This document shows positions 33,481 to 41,277 of a DNA stretch of 64,000 bases, piece by piece. A program made the position numbers and the translations under genes. Position 1 is the stretch's first letter, and each line of letters begins with the position of its first letter. This DNA comes from CAMLIZ01 sp966212505 (GTDB lineage: Bacteria; Pseudomonadota; Gammaproteobacteria; Burkholderiales; Burkholderiaceae_C), in the NCBI GenBank assembly GCA_966212505.1, contig CBIHRS010000001.1, forward strand, positions 62,001 to 126,000, in the 5' to 3' direction. The notes under the pieces were generated by a model. That model ran no database searches. It was not told where the DNA came from and saw only the letters and a list, made by a program, of their open reading frames with translations.

Positions 33481-34827
33481 ATGTCGCTCACGAAGCGTTC
33501 CCGCCTGTTGCTCACCCCGCTGGCACTGGCCCTCGGCCTGGCCGCGCTGCAGACTGCGCGCGCAGAGGATCTGGTGGAGCTGTACAACGCGGCGCGCGCC
33601 TACGACGCCACCTACCTCGGTGCACGGGCGCAGGCCGAGTCGGCCGAATACAAGGCGGCGCAGGCCGATGCGCTGCTGCTGCCCGGCATCACCGGCTCCT
33701 CGGGCGGAAGCTACACCCGCACCGATCCGCCGGCCACCGCGCTGAACCCCTCGGGCGACAGCGTCACCGGCAAGGGCACCGAGATCAAGATCGCCGGCAA
33801 GCAGGCGCTGTTCAACCGGCCCAACACTGCCACGGTGTCGCAGGCGCGCAAGTCACTCGATGTCGCGAAGGCCGACCTCGACACCGCCGAGCAGGACCTG
33901 ATCGTGCGCGTGGCCCAGGCCTACTTCGACGTGCTTGCGGCGCAAGACACGCTCGAGACCTCGCGCGCCAACAAGAAGGCGATCACCGAGCAGCTCGCCT
34001 CGGCCAAGCGCAACTTCGAAGTGGGCACCGCCACGATCACCGACACGCGCGAGGCCCAGGCCCGCTTCGACCTCGCCACCGCGCAGGAGCTGGCCGCCGA
34101 GAACGACCTGCGCACCAAGCGCATCGCGCTCGACCAGTTGGTGGGCCGCCAGGGCGTCAGCCCGAAGCCGCTGGCCCAGCCGGTGGCGCTGCCGCCAGTG
34201 ACGCCCGGCGACCCCGAGCAATGGGTGGCCGCCGGCGAGAGCCAGCACCCCACCATCCGCAAGGCAACGCTGGGGCTGGACATCGCCAAGCTCGAGACCG
34301 ACAAGGCCCGCGCCGGCCACCTGCCCACGGTCGACCTCGTCGGCTCGTATGCGGTGGACCACGGCTGGGGCCGCGGCAGCCAGACGCCCGGCACCTACAA
34401 GGCCGTCAGCGTCGGCGTGCAGCTCAACGTGCCGATCTTCGCCGGCTTCTCGATCCAGAACCGGGTGAAGGAAACCATCGCGCTCGAGGAGAAGAGCCGC
34501 GACGACCTCGAAGCCGCACGCCGCGGCGTCGCGCTCGGCACGCGCACCGCCTATTTCGGCGTGCAGTCGGGCCTGGCGCAGGCCAAGGCGCTCGAGGCCG
34601 CCGAAGCCTCGAGCAAGCTGGCGCTCGAGGCCACGCAGCTGGGCTACAAGGTGGGCGTGCGGGTGAACCTCGACGTGCTGAATGCGCAGACGCAGCTGTT
34701 CCAGACCCAGCGCGACCTCGCGAAGGCGCGCTACGACGTGCTGGTGGGCGAGCTGAAGCTGCGCCAGGCCTCGGGCCAGCTGAAGCCCGAAGACCTGGCC
34801 GCGATCAACCAGCTGCTGGCGAAGTAG
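33481..34827 (+). CDS. tolC: TolC-family outer-membrane channel protein
   Basis: A 448-residue exported protein with signal peptide (cleavage near TARAEDL). EDLVELYNAARAYDATYLGARAQAESAEYKAAQAD is the usual TolC start, and the duplicated helix-strand repeat is clear (YFDVLAAQDTLETSRANK in half one, VQLNVPIFAGFSIQNRVKET in half two). There is no lipobox, unlike the NodT-type channel of the RND operon. As the general TolC it would serve type I secretion and several pumps. AAGGAAG precedes the ATG. Its 3' end overlaps the convergent NTF2-like gene by 23 bases. Confidence 0.94.
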   Translation: MSLTKRSRLLLTPLALALGLAALQTARAEDLVELYNAARAYDATYLGARAQAESAEYKAAQADALLLPGITGSSGGSYTRTDPPATALNPSGDSVTGKGTEIKIAGKQALFNRPNTATVSQARKSLDVAKADLDTAEQDLIVRVAQAYFDVLAAQDTLETSRANKKAITEQLASAKRNFEVGTATITDTREAQARFDLATAQELAAENDLRTKRIALDQLVGRQGVSPKPLAQPVALPPVTPGDPEQWVAAGESQHPTIRKATLGLDIAKLETDKARAGHLPTVDLVGSYAVDHGWGRGSQTPGTYKAVSVGVQLNVPIFAGFSIQNRVKETIALEEKSRDDLEAARRGVALGTRTAYFGVQSGLAQAKALEAAEASSKLALEATQLGYKVGVRVNLDVLNAQTQLFQTQRDLAKARYDVLVGELKLRQASGQLKPEDLAAINQLLAK

Positions 34828-35281
34828 GCGCGCAGACCTTCTCGCCCTTGTCGAAGACGATGCGCCACACGCCTGGCGCCTCGCGGCGCCAGATGCTGTT
34901 GAAGCGGGCGAACACCTGGCCCTGCGGATCGCGCACCGGGCCGGTGCTCAGGGCCAGCAGGCCCGAGTCGAGCACCTCGACCTGATCGGGGTCCCACGAG
35001 AACGGCGCCTCCGGCTTCTCGTAGAAGCGCTTCCAGAACGCCACCACCGCGGCCTTGCCATGCAGCGGCGTCGGCCCCGAGAAGAAGACGGTGTCATCGG
35101 CGAGGAAGCTTGCAAAGCCTTTGAGGTCGCGGTCGGCCATGGTCTTCGCGAAAGCACGCTCGGTCGCCATGACCTGATCCTTCGGGCTTTGCGCGTCGGC
35201 CGATTGCGCCAGGGCTTGCAGGCTCACCGTGCCGACGCCAAGCGCCAGCAGGTGTCGACGAGAAAGATGCGCGATGCTCAT
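34805..35281 (-). CDS. Exported NTF2-like (SnoaL/DUF4440) protein
   Basis: A 158-residue protein with a twin-arginine-like leader (LSRRHLLALGVGTVSLQALAQ, cleavage near ADAQS) and one NTF2-like domain (ATERAFAKTMADRDLKGFASFLADDTVFF, then WRREAPGVWRIVFDKGEKVC). This cone-shaped fold serves as an isomerase or ligand-binding pocket in many proteins; no catalytic residues can be named here. Its ATG overlaps the stop of the upstream VOC gene by four bases (ATGA, 35278-35281), so the two are coupled. It overlaps the tolC 3' end by 23 bases on the other strand. Confidence 0.85.
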   Translation of the reverse strand: MSIAHLSRRHLLALGVGTVSLQALAQSADAQSPKDQVMATERAFAKTMADRDLKGFASFLADDTVFFSGPTPLHGKAAVVAFWKRFYEKPEAPFSWDPDQVEVLDSGLLALSTGPVRDPQGQVFARFNSIWRREAPGVWRIVFDKGEKVCAPTSPAAG

Positions 35282-35721
35282 GTGCCCTCTCCTGTGGCGC
35301 CCTGTTCCGGGGGCCAGGGCGGCCCCTTCAGCTCCACGACGTTGCCTTCGGGATCGGTGAGGTAGACCGACGGCCCCTCGCCTTCCGCGCCGTAGCGCGA
35401 CTCGACCTGGCCGGCGTCGATGCCGCAGCCCCTGAGGTAGGCGAGGATCGCCTCGCCATCGAACGGATCGACGCGCAGGCAGAAGTGGTCGAGGTTGCGC
35501 GCTTCGCGGCCCGGCGCCGCGCCGCCCATGCGGCCGAGCTTGCCGTCGACCGGGATCAGGTCGATCAGCGAGTGCCCGGCCCGCACTTGGTACAGCCCCG
35601 GCCCTTCCTGGATCTTCTCGAGCGTGCAGCCCAGCACGTCGAGGTAGAAGCGCAGCATCCTCTGCACGTCGACCACGCGCAGCACCAGATGATCGAGGCC
35701 GCGCAGCGTGAACGGGCTCAA
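35278..35721 (-). CDS. VOC-superfamily (glyoxalase-like) protein, TTG start
   Basis: A 147-residue VOC protein with two beta-alpha-beta-beta-beta units. The first begins LRGLDHLVLRVVDVQRMLRFYLDVLGC and the second NLDHFCLRVDPFDGEAILAYL, ending SVYLTDPEGNVVELKG. The metal ligands expected for this superfamily are the two His (in LDHLVL and LDHFCL) and the final Glu (VVELKG). No ATG fits; the TTG at 35721 overlaps the stop of the GFA gene (TTGA) and has GGGAG six bases upstream. The function could be a glyoxalase, dioxygenase or antibiotic-binding type; not distinguishable here. Confidence 0.85.
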   Translation of the reverse strand: MSPFTLRGLDHLVLRVVDVQRMLRFYLDVLGCTLEKIQEGPGLYQVRAGHSLIDLIPVDGKLGRMGGAAPGREARNLDHFCLRVDPFDGEAILAYLRGCGIDAGQVESRYGAEGEGPSVYLTDPEGNVVELKGPPWPPEQGATGEGT

Positions 35722-36068
35722 TGGCTTCTCCCGTCGTACGGAATGCGCTTGAGCGTCGTGAGTTCCACCCCTTCGAGGCAGCGCACGTTGATCGCAGCCA
35801 CCGCCTTGCCCTTGGGATCCTGCCCCAGCCCGAACGGCGCGCAGCCGCAGGTGGGGCAGAAGCGGTGCTGGATCACGTGCTTGTTGAAGAGGTAGGTCGA
35901 CATCTCGTCTTCCGGCGTGCGCAGCTTCAGCTGCGGCCGGTCGACGAACCAGAGCAGATAGCCCTTGCGGCTGCAATGCGAGCAGTTGCACTCGATCGCC
36001 TGCGTCAGCTCGCCATCGACCTCGTAGGCGATGCGGCCGCAATGACAGCTTCCTTGGTAGGTGGTCAT
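35718..36068 (-). CDS. GFA family (glutathione-dependent formaldehyde-activating-like) protein
   Basis: A 116-residue zinc protein of the GFA/CENP-V fold. The Cys pattern is complete: CHCG (about 8-11), CNCSHC (about 27-32) and FCPTCGC (about 69-76), which hold two zinc ions. Family members were linked to formaldehyde-glutathione chemistry, but most single-domain ones have no proven substrate. First gene of a coupled set of three (GFA, VOC, NTF2-like), each overlapping the next by four bases. VOC and GFA together hint at detoxification of a small carbonyl compound; this is inference. Confidence 0.9.
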   Translation of the reverse strand: MTTYQGSCHCGRIAYEVDGELTQAIECNCSHCSRKGYLLWFVDRPQLKLRTPEDEMSTYLFNKHVIQHRFCPTCGCAPFGLGQDPKGKAVAAINVRCLEGVELTTLKRIPYDGRSH

Positions 36069-36136
36069 CGTCGGGTCTCCCGGTGAGAAGCGAGCGCGCA
36101 GTATCGCAGCGCCCGCTGCTTGTGTGCAGGCCAGGG

Positions 36137-36490
36137 TCAGGGCCGCCAGCTCACCTCGAACAGGATGCCGCCGGGCGCATGGCCGTAGAACATCACGCCG
36201 CCACGCATTGCGGACACCGACGAGACATCGAGCCCCGCCATGCTGAAGCGCTCATGCAGCGCGCGCACCGCCGCCTCGTCGGGCTGCAGGAAGCCGATGT
36301 GGAACTGGCGCGGGAAGCCTTCGCCCTCCCCTGCGCGGCTGATCACGAGCACGAGGCCCGCGTCGTCCTGCAGGATGGACAGGCCATCGCGGCCCTTGGT
36401 CTCGAGATGGCGGAAGCCGAAGTGCGCTTCGAAGAAGCGCCGCGTGGCGGCGACATCGGGCACCGGCAGATCGAGATGGTTCAGATGCAT
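36137..36490 (-). CDS. VOC-superfamily protein
   Basis: A 117-residue VOC protein (MHLNHLDLPVPDVAATRRFFEAHFGF, then GFPRQFHIGFLQPDEAAVRALHERF, ending GGILFEVSWRP). The His in LNHLDL, the His in QFHIGF and the Glu in LFEVSW are the probable metal ligands. The ATG at 36490 is chosen at the family start; the frame is open further up without similarity. It is co-oriented with the GFA group but 68 bases upstream of it. Function within the superfamily unknown. Confidence 0.87.
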   Translation of the reverse strand: MHLNHLDLPVPDVAATRRFFEAHFGFRHLETKGRDGLSILQDDAGLVLVISRAGEGEGFPRQFHIGFLQPDEAAVRALHERFSMAGLDVSSVSAMRGGVMFYGHAPGGILFEVSWRP

Positions 36491-36643
36491 TGCAGACTCC
36501 TCAAGTGACAACACCCGGGCGGCTTGCAATGCCGCGGCTCGACAGAGCCACCGACGGCAGGAACACGCGCGCCCGAAACCCGGTGCCTGACGGGCAGGCG
36601 CCGGAGCTTCGTCGCGGGTTCTCATGCAGCGCATGGAGCAGAG

Positions 36644-36704
36644 CTTTCTCCGAAGGCGGAGAAAGGGGTCGGGCTTACCGTCTTGAAACCGACCCTGCCT
36701 TTTT
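36644..36704 (+). terminator. Tandem hairpins with a T-run, plus strand
   Basis: A perfect 9-base hairpin CTTTCTCCG/CGGAGAAAG with loop AAGG (36644-36665) is followed by GGGTCGG (36666-36672) paired with CCGACCC (36689-36695), then TGCC and TTTTT (36700-36704). The T-run makes this an intrinsic terminator for plus-strand transcription, yet both flanking genes are on the minus strand and no plus-strand gene lies upstream. The 251-base gap (36491-36741) therefore may hold a small RNA. Nothing else is recognisable in it. Confidence 0.45.
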
Positions 36705-36741
36705 CGACCCGGCCGAGGTTAGCGGCGGGCCGATGCAAAGG

Positions 36742-37107
36742 TCAAGCGGCGGGCTGGCCGAAGGACCAGTTCTCGCGCGCCACTTCGACGAGGTTGATGT
36801 AGACGTTGTCGCGCTGCAGGCCGGTGGCCGCCAGCCGATCGGTCAGTGCGGCGAAAAAGCGGGCCTTCAGCTCGGGCGCGCGGCCGGTGTTGAGCGTGAT
36901 CTGCACGAACACGATCTGCGACAGCCGCTCGGCCGACACCTGCCCCGGCGCATGCAGCAGCAGGCCGGGCTGGTGCAGCTGGCACACCACGTAGTTCTCG
37001 GCCGGCGGAACGCTCAAGACCTCCTGCATGACTGCGTTCACCGCTTCTGCAGCCGCGGAGGCCGAAGCGGCCTGAGCCGCCGGAAGATCGATGCGGACGA
37101 TCGCCAT
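36742..37107 (-). CDS. Tautomerase-family protein lacking the N-terminal proline
   Basis: A 121-residue protein of the longer tautomerase group (PF14552 type). The C-terminal half VFVQITLNTGRAPELKARFF and NVYINLVEVARENWSFGQ is highly characteristic. Tautomerases use Pro1, exposed after Met removal, as catalytic base. Here the start reads ATG-GCG-ATC-GTC, giving Ala in that place (MAIVRIDLP instead of MPxVRIDLP). The rest of the motif is intact, so the start is not in doubt. The protein is probably not a proton-transfer tautomerase of the usual kind. The DUF1161 gene ends nine bases upstream... its stop (37116) and this ATG (37107) make co-transcription likely. Confidence 0.85.
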   Translation of the reverse strand: MAIVRIDLPAAQAASASAAAEAVNAVMQEVLSVPPAENYVVCQLHQPGLLLHAPGQVSAERLSQIVFVQITLNTGRAPELKARFFAALTDRLAATGLQRDNVYINLVEVARENWSFGQPAA

Positions 37108-37115
37108 CGCCGGCC

Positions 37116-37343
37116 TTACTTCTTCTGCTTCTGCATCACGACCTTCTTGCTGCCCAGCTCGCAGCTGCCCAGCACCCTGGCATCGCCGACCTTGTCGTTG
37201 GCGACGATGTCGAGCGTGTAGCCGCTCGCGTGGTTGGCGTCGAGCTTGGCGCCGATCTCCTTCTTCAGCTCTTCGCAGGGCTTGGCGGCGTGGCACAGGC
37301 CCGATGCGGCGATCAGCATGGCGGCGATGGTGATGGTCTTCAT
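37116..37343 (-). CDS. DUF1161 small periplasmic protein
   Basis: A 75-residue protein with a signal peptide (MKTITIAAMLIAASGLCHA) followed by a short domain with two cysteines (KPCEELKKEIGAKLDANHASGY and LGSCELG), which could form a disulfide. It matches DUF1161, exported small proteins of unknown role. The C-terminus is Lys-rich (VVMQKQKK). The ATG at 37343 is set by the signal peptide, and GGGAGGA precedes it. Next gene on the same strand is the tautomerase homologue, eight bases away. Confidence 0.85.
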   Translation of the reverse strand: MKTITIAAMLIAASGLCHAAKPCEELKKEIGAKLDANHASGYTLDIVANDKVGDARVLGSCELGSKKVVMQKQKK

Positions 37344-37386
37344 GAGAGGTCCTCCCGGAAAGGTGATGTGCGAAACGCCGCGTACT

Positions 37387-37962
37387 CTACCGCGGCCGCG
37401 CCGCCCGCCATTCGGGCGCCAGCAGGCCGTAGAGCGCCGAATCCGACACCTCGCCATCGACGATCCAGCGTTCGCGCAGCCGTCCCTCGAGGGAAAAACC
37501 CAGGCGCTCGAGCGTGCGGGCCGACGCCATGTTGCGCGGGTCGATGTCGGCCTCCAGCCGGTGCAGGCCCCAGTCGTCGAAGGCCATCGCCACCAGCGCC
37601 GACAGGGCCTCGTGCATCAGGCCGCGGCCCTGCGCATCGCGCGCGAGCAGGTAGCCGATCTCGGCGCGGCGTGAGGGCCGGTAGAGGTTGAACAGCGAGC
37701 AGGTGCCGACGCATCGGCCTTCGTCGCGCAGCTCGATGCCCAGGCGGAGATGGCGCCCCGTGCGCACACCCTCGGCGGCATCGGCGATCAATGCATGGGC
37801 CTGCTCGATGCGGGTCCATGGGGGCGTGCTCCAGTAACGCATCGTCTCGGCATCCGAGAACATGGCCAACAGGGCCTCGGCATCGCCCTCGGACAGCGGG
37901 CGCAATCGCAGGCGCGGGGTGTGCAGCAGCAGGTCGTCGAAGGTGGCTGGAATGTCAGGCAT
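37387..37962 (-). CDS. GNAT acetyltransferase, RimJ/RimL-like
   Basis: A 191-residue GNAT protein of the RimJ/RimL class. LHTPRLRLRPLSEGDAEALL is the typical start and the acetyl-CoA pyrophosphate loop is RDAQGRGLMHEAL (about 108-120), then NMASARTLERLGFSLEGRLRER. Substrate unknown; members acetylate N-terminal amines or small molecules. Its ATG overlaps the 3' end of the upstream transglutaminase gene by eight bases, so it is the last gene of the long transglutaminase/ATP-grasp operon and may modify that system's product or simply be a hitch-hiker. Confidence 0.9.
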   Translation of the reverse strand: MPDIPATFDDLLLHTPRLRLRPLSEGDAEALLAMFSDAETMRYWSTPPWTRIEQAHALIADAAEGVRTGRHLRLGIELRDEGRCVGTCSLFNLYRPSRRAEIGYLLARDAQGRGLMHEALSALVAMAFDDWGLHRLEADIDPRNMASARTLERLGFSLEGRLRERWIVDGEVSDSALYGLLAPEWRAARPR

Positions 37963-38758
37963 CCAGCGGTTGTACCCTGAGTTCGACCTCCATGCGCTCC
38001 TCGCCGCCGCCGCTGCGCACGCCGCGCACCGGCGGGCAGGCCGCGTAGTCCGGGCCGACAGCCAGCCGCACGTGGCGCTCGTCGATCAGGCCGTGGTGCG
38101 TCACGTCGATGCTGAGCCAGCGCCGGGCCTGCAGGTCGACGCAGACATCGGCCCAGGCATGGCTGGCCAGCTCGGGCGCACCGGCCGCATGGAAATAGCC
38201 GCTGACGTAGCGCGCCGGCAGGCCGAGGCTGCGGCAGGCGGCGATGAAGACATGGGCTTGGTCCTGGCAGACGCCCTTGCCGTGGTCGAAGGCCTGCGGC
38301 GCGGTGGTGTGCACGCCGGTGTGGCCCGGCGCATAGGCCACCTGGCGGCACACCGCCCCGGCCAACGCGAGCAGCGCCGCTTCATCCGACCGCTGCAGGC
38401 CCAGCGTGTCTTTCGCAAAGCGGTACAGCGGCTCGTGCGCGCAGGCCAGCGGCGTGGGCCGCAGGTAGATCCAGGGTGGCGGCATCGCGGCATCGTCGGT
38501 GAGCCACGGCGAGCCGTGGGTGGCGACGATGCCGTGCACGCTCACGCTGGCCTGCATCGCGCGCGGAGGCAGCGTGCAGGTGTGCATGCGGTTGCCGTAG
38601 CCGTCGACGCTGTCGTACAGCGGGCCGGCACCTTGCACCTGCCATTGCTCGACCGTCTGGTGGGCCGAGTCGCAGGGTGTCAGCCGCAGCGTCTGCACCG
38701 CGTGGCGCAGCGGTTCGCTGTAGTGGTAGTGCGTGGTGTGGTCGATGCGCAGGCGCAC
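37955..38758 (-). CDS. Transglutaminase-like cysteine peptidase/amidase (first single-domain copy)
   Basis: A 267-residue protein starting at a GTG (38758), where the family N-terminus RLRIDHTTHYHYSEPLRHAVQTLRLTP begins (the bacterial transglutaminase-like N-terminal domain). The papain-like triad is Cys164 (KGVCQDQAH), His200 (SHAWADV) and Asp218 (LSIDVTHH). Bacterial members usually act as peptidases or amidases rather than cross-linkers. It has no signal peptide, so it is cytoplasmic. It follows the alpha-E gene by 20 bases and overlaps the GNAT gene. In the predicted peptide-ligation system it would cut or transfer what the ATP-grasp enzyme makes. Confidence 0.92.
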   Translation of the reverse strand: MRLRIDHTTHYHYSEPLRHAVQTLRLTPCDSAHQTVEQWQVQGAGPLYDSVDGYGNRMHTCTLPPRAMQASVSVHGIVATHGSPWLTDDAAMPPPWIYLRPTPLACAHEPLYRFAKDTLGLQRSDEAALLALAGAVCRQVAYAPGHTGVHTTAPQAFDHGKGVCQDQAHVFIAACRSLGLPARYVSGYFHAAGAPELASHAWADVCVDLQARRWLSIDVTHHGLIDERHVRLAVGPDYAACPPVRGVRSGGGEERMEVELRVQPLDA

Positions 38759-38778
38759 GTGAATCCAGGACCGGACGG

Positions 38779-39795
38779 TCAGGCGGCCACAGGCACGAGG
38801 AAATCGTGGCTGATGCCGTAGCCGAGGTCGCCCACCCGGTCGAGGAACTGCGTGAGGTAGGCATGCAGCCCGGTGGACAGGATCTCGTCGATGCGCGCGA
38901 ACTGCAGGTCGGCGCACAGCCGGCCGGCCTTGCGCAGCGTTTCGCCGCTCTGCTCGTTGGCCACCATGCGCAGGTTGTTCATCACCTCGGTCATGCAGGC
39001 GGCCAGCGAGCGCGGCATGTCGGCACGCAGGATCAGCAGCTCGGCCACCTTCTCCGGCCGGATCACGTTGCGGTAGGCCTTGCGGTAGACCTCGAAGCCG
39101 GACACCGAGCGCAGGATCGCCGACCAGTGATAGAAGTCGTATTCCTGCTGGTCGCGCTGCACCGCCTGCGACTGCGATTGCGTCATGCCGTTCATGCTCT
39201 GCGTCTGGCTCATCGCGCCGACGCCGTAGAACTCCTTGGTCAGCGCATGGAACTTCACGTCGAGCAGGCGGGCGGTGTTGTCGGCCCGCTCGAGGAAGGT
39301 GCCGATGCGCAGGAAGTGCAGCGCCTCGTCCTGCAGCATCGTGCCCACCGTGACGCCGCGGCTGAGGTGCGAGCGGAACTTGACCCACTCGAACAGGTTG
39401 CCCGGATCCTTGCGGAAGGTGCCGTCGGCCAGCAGCCGGCGGAACTCGAGCCAGGTCTGGTTCTGGGTTTCCCACACCTCGGTGGTGAGGGCGCCGCGCA
39501 CGGCGCGGGCGTTCTCGCGCGCCGCGCGCAGGCAGGCCACGATGCTCGACGGGTTGGACTCGTCGCGCACCATGAAGTCCATCACGTTGTCGGCGCTGAC
39601 GGTGTCGTACTTCTGCTGGAAGGCGTAGGTCAGCTCCGAGATGCTCAGCAGCCCGCGCCAGCCCTGCTCGGCCATGTCGGCCGACTGCGGCAGCAGCGAG
39701 GTCTGGTAGTTCACATCGAGCATGCGCGCGGTGTTCTCGGCCCGCTCCATGTAGCGGGCCATCCAGAACAAATGGTCTGCAGTGCGTGACAGCAT
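38779..39795 (-). CDS. Alpha-E domain protein (COG2307), free-standing
   Basis: A 338-residue all-helical protein with the alpha-E hallmark MLSRTADHLFWMARYMERAENTARMLDV (His8, Arg14, Glu17 and Arg18 are the conserved polar set) and a second copy-like segment FLRIGTFLERADNTARLLDV at about 195-214. The family is always tied to circularly permuted ATP-grasp and transglutaminase-like genes; its biochemical role is unknown. A Gln/Ser/Met-rich insert (SQTQSMNGMTQSQSQAVQ) sits at about 225-243. It starts two bases after the ATP-grasp stop, so the two proteins are made together and probably form a complex, as the fused version at 42319-44898 suggests. Confidence 0.93.
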   Translation of the reverse strand: MLSRTADHLFWMARYMERAENTARMLDVNYQTSLLPQSADMAEQGWRGLLSISELTYAFQQKYDTVSADNVMDFMVRDESNPSSIVACLRAARENARAVRGALTTEVWETQNQTWLEFRRLLADGTFRKDPGNLFEWVKFRSHLSRGVTVGTMLQDEALHFLRIGTFLERADNTARLLDVKFHALTKEFYGVGAMSQTQSMNGMTQSQSQAVQRDQQEYDFYHWSAILRSVSGFEVYRKAYRNVIRPEKVAELLILRADMPRSLAACMTEVMNNLRMVANEQSGETLRKAGRLCADLQFARIDEILSTGLHAYLTQFLDRVGDLGYGISHDFLVPVAA

Positions 39796-39797
39796 GA

Positions 39798-41234
39798 TCA
39801 GGTCTCCAACACCCAGGTGTCCTTCGTTCCGCCGCCCTGGCTGCTGTTCACCACCAGGGAGCCCTCCTTCAGCGCCACGCGGGTCAGCCCGCCCGGCACC
39901 ATCTGCACCGTCTTGCCCGAGAGCACGAACGGCCGCAGGTCGATGTGGCGCGGCGCGACGCCGCTTTCCACGAAGGTGGGGCAGGTGGACAGCGCCAGCG
40001 TGGGCTGCGCGATGTAGTTGCTCGGGTTGGCGAGCAGCGCGCCGCGGAATTCCTCGATCTCGGCCTTGGTCGACGCCGGCCCGACCAGCATGCCGTAGCC
40101 GCCGGCGCCGTGCACCTCCTTGACCACCAGCTCGCCCAGGTGGTCGAGCACGTACTTCAGGTCTTCGTCCTCGCGGCACAGCCACGTGGGCACGTTGTTG
40201 AGGATGGGCTTCTCGCCGAGGTAGAACTCGATCATCTTCGGCACGTACGGATAGATCGACTTGTCGTCGGCCACGCCGGTGCCGATGGCGTTGGACAGCG
40301 TCACGTTGCCGGCGCGGTACACGCTCAGCAGGCCGGCGCAGCCCAGCGTGGAATCGGGGCGGAAGGCCAGCGGGTCGAGGAAGTCGTCGTCGACCCGACG
40401 GTAGATCACGTCCACGCGCTTGGGGCCTTGCGTGGTGCGCATGTAGACGAAGTTGTCCTTCACGAACAGGTCCTGCCCCTCGACCAGCTCCACGCCCATC
40501 TGCTGCGCGAGGAAGGCATGCTCGAAGTAGGCGCTGTTGTACATGCCGGGCGTCAGCACCACCACGGTGGGCTCGTTGACGCCGGCGGGCGCCACGGCGC
40601 GCAGCGTGTCGAGCAGCAGGTCGGGATAGTGGGCCACCGGCGCGATGCGGTGCGAGCTGAACAGGTCGGGGAACAGCCGCATCATCATCTTGCGGTTCTC
40701 GAGCATGTAGCTCACGCCACTGGGCACGCGCAGGTTGTCTTCCAGCACGTAGTAGCTGCCGCTGCCGTCGGGGTTGGCGGCGCGCACGATGTCGATGCCC
40801 GAGACGTGCGAATACACGCCACCCGGCACGTCGACGCCCTGCATCTCGGGCCGGTACTGTGCGTTGCGGAAGACCTGGTCGGCCGGGACGATGCCGGCCT
40901 TGATGATCTCCTGCCCGTGGTAGACGTCGTGGATGAAGCGGTTGAGCGCAGTCACCCGCTGGCGCAGGCCCTGCTCCATCTCGCGCCATTCGGCATTGGG
41001 AATCACGCGCGGGATCAGGTCGAAGGGGATCAGGCGCTCGGTGCCGGAGCCATCTTCGTCCTTCGCGCCATACACCGCGAAGGTGATGCCGACGCGGCGG
41101 AAGATCATCTCGGCCTCTTCGCGGCGTGCCCGCATCACGTCGCGCGGCTGCTGCGAAAGCCAGCGGTCGTAGAGGCGGTAGTGGTCGCGCACCGTGGTGC
41201 TGGTGGCCTGCATCTCGTCGAAGCTCGGTCTCAT
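39798..41234 (-). CDS. Circularly permuted type 2 ATP-grasp protein (COG2308), free-standing
   Basis: A 478-residue predicted ATP-dependent carboxylate-amine ligase. Family segments: RVIPNAEWREMEQGLRQRVTALNRFIHDVYHG (about 75-106), YYVLEDNLRVPSGVSYMLENRK (about 160-180), VDVIYRRVDDDFLDPLAF (about 273-290), ELVVKEVHGAGGYGMLVGP (about 370-388) and RHIDLRPFVL. The ATP-binding lysine and metal-binding acidic residues lie in these blocks but the exact ones cannot be assigned by eye. Substrate unknown; proposed to form peptide or amide bonds. It is followed after two bases by the alpha-E gene and preceded by a transglutaminase gene 43 bases away. Confidence 0.93.
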   Translation of the reverse strand: MRPSFDEMQATSTTVRDHYRLYDRWLSQQPRDVMRARREEAEMIFRRVGITFAVYGAKDEDGSGTERLIPFDLIPRVIPNAEWREMEQGLRQRVTALNRFIHDVYHGQEIIKAGIVPADQVFRNAQYRPEMQGVDVPGGVYSHVSGIDIVRAANPDGSGSYYVLEDNLRVPSGVSYMLENRKMMMRLFPDLFSSHRIAPVAHYPDLLLDTLRAVAPAGVNEPTVVVLTPGMYNSAYFEHAFLAQQMGVELVEGQDLFVKDNFVYMRTTQGPKRVDVIYRRVDDDFLDPLAFRPDSTLGCAGLLSVYRAGNVTLSNAIGTGVADDKSIYPYVPKMIEFYLGEKPILNNVPTWLCREDEDLKYVLDHLGELVVKEVHGAGGYGMLVGPASTKAEIEEFRGALLANPSNYIAQPTLALSTCPTFVESGVAPRHIDLRPFVLSGKTVQMVPGGLTRVALKEGSLVVNSSQGGGTKDTWVLET

Positions 41235-41277
41235 ATCCTTGTCATCTCCTCGTCAGGCCATAGCAACTTCCGGGCCG

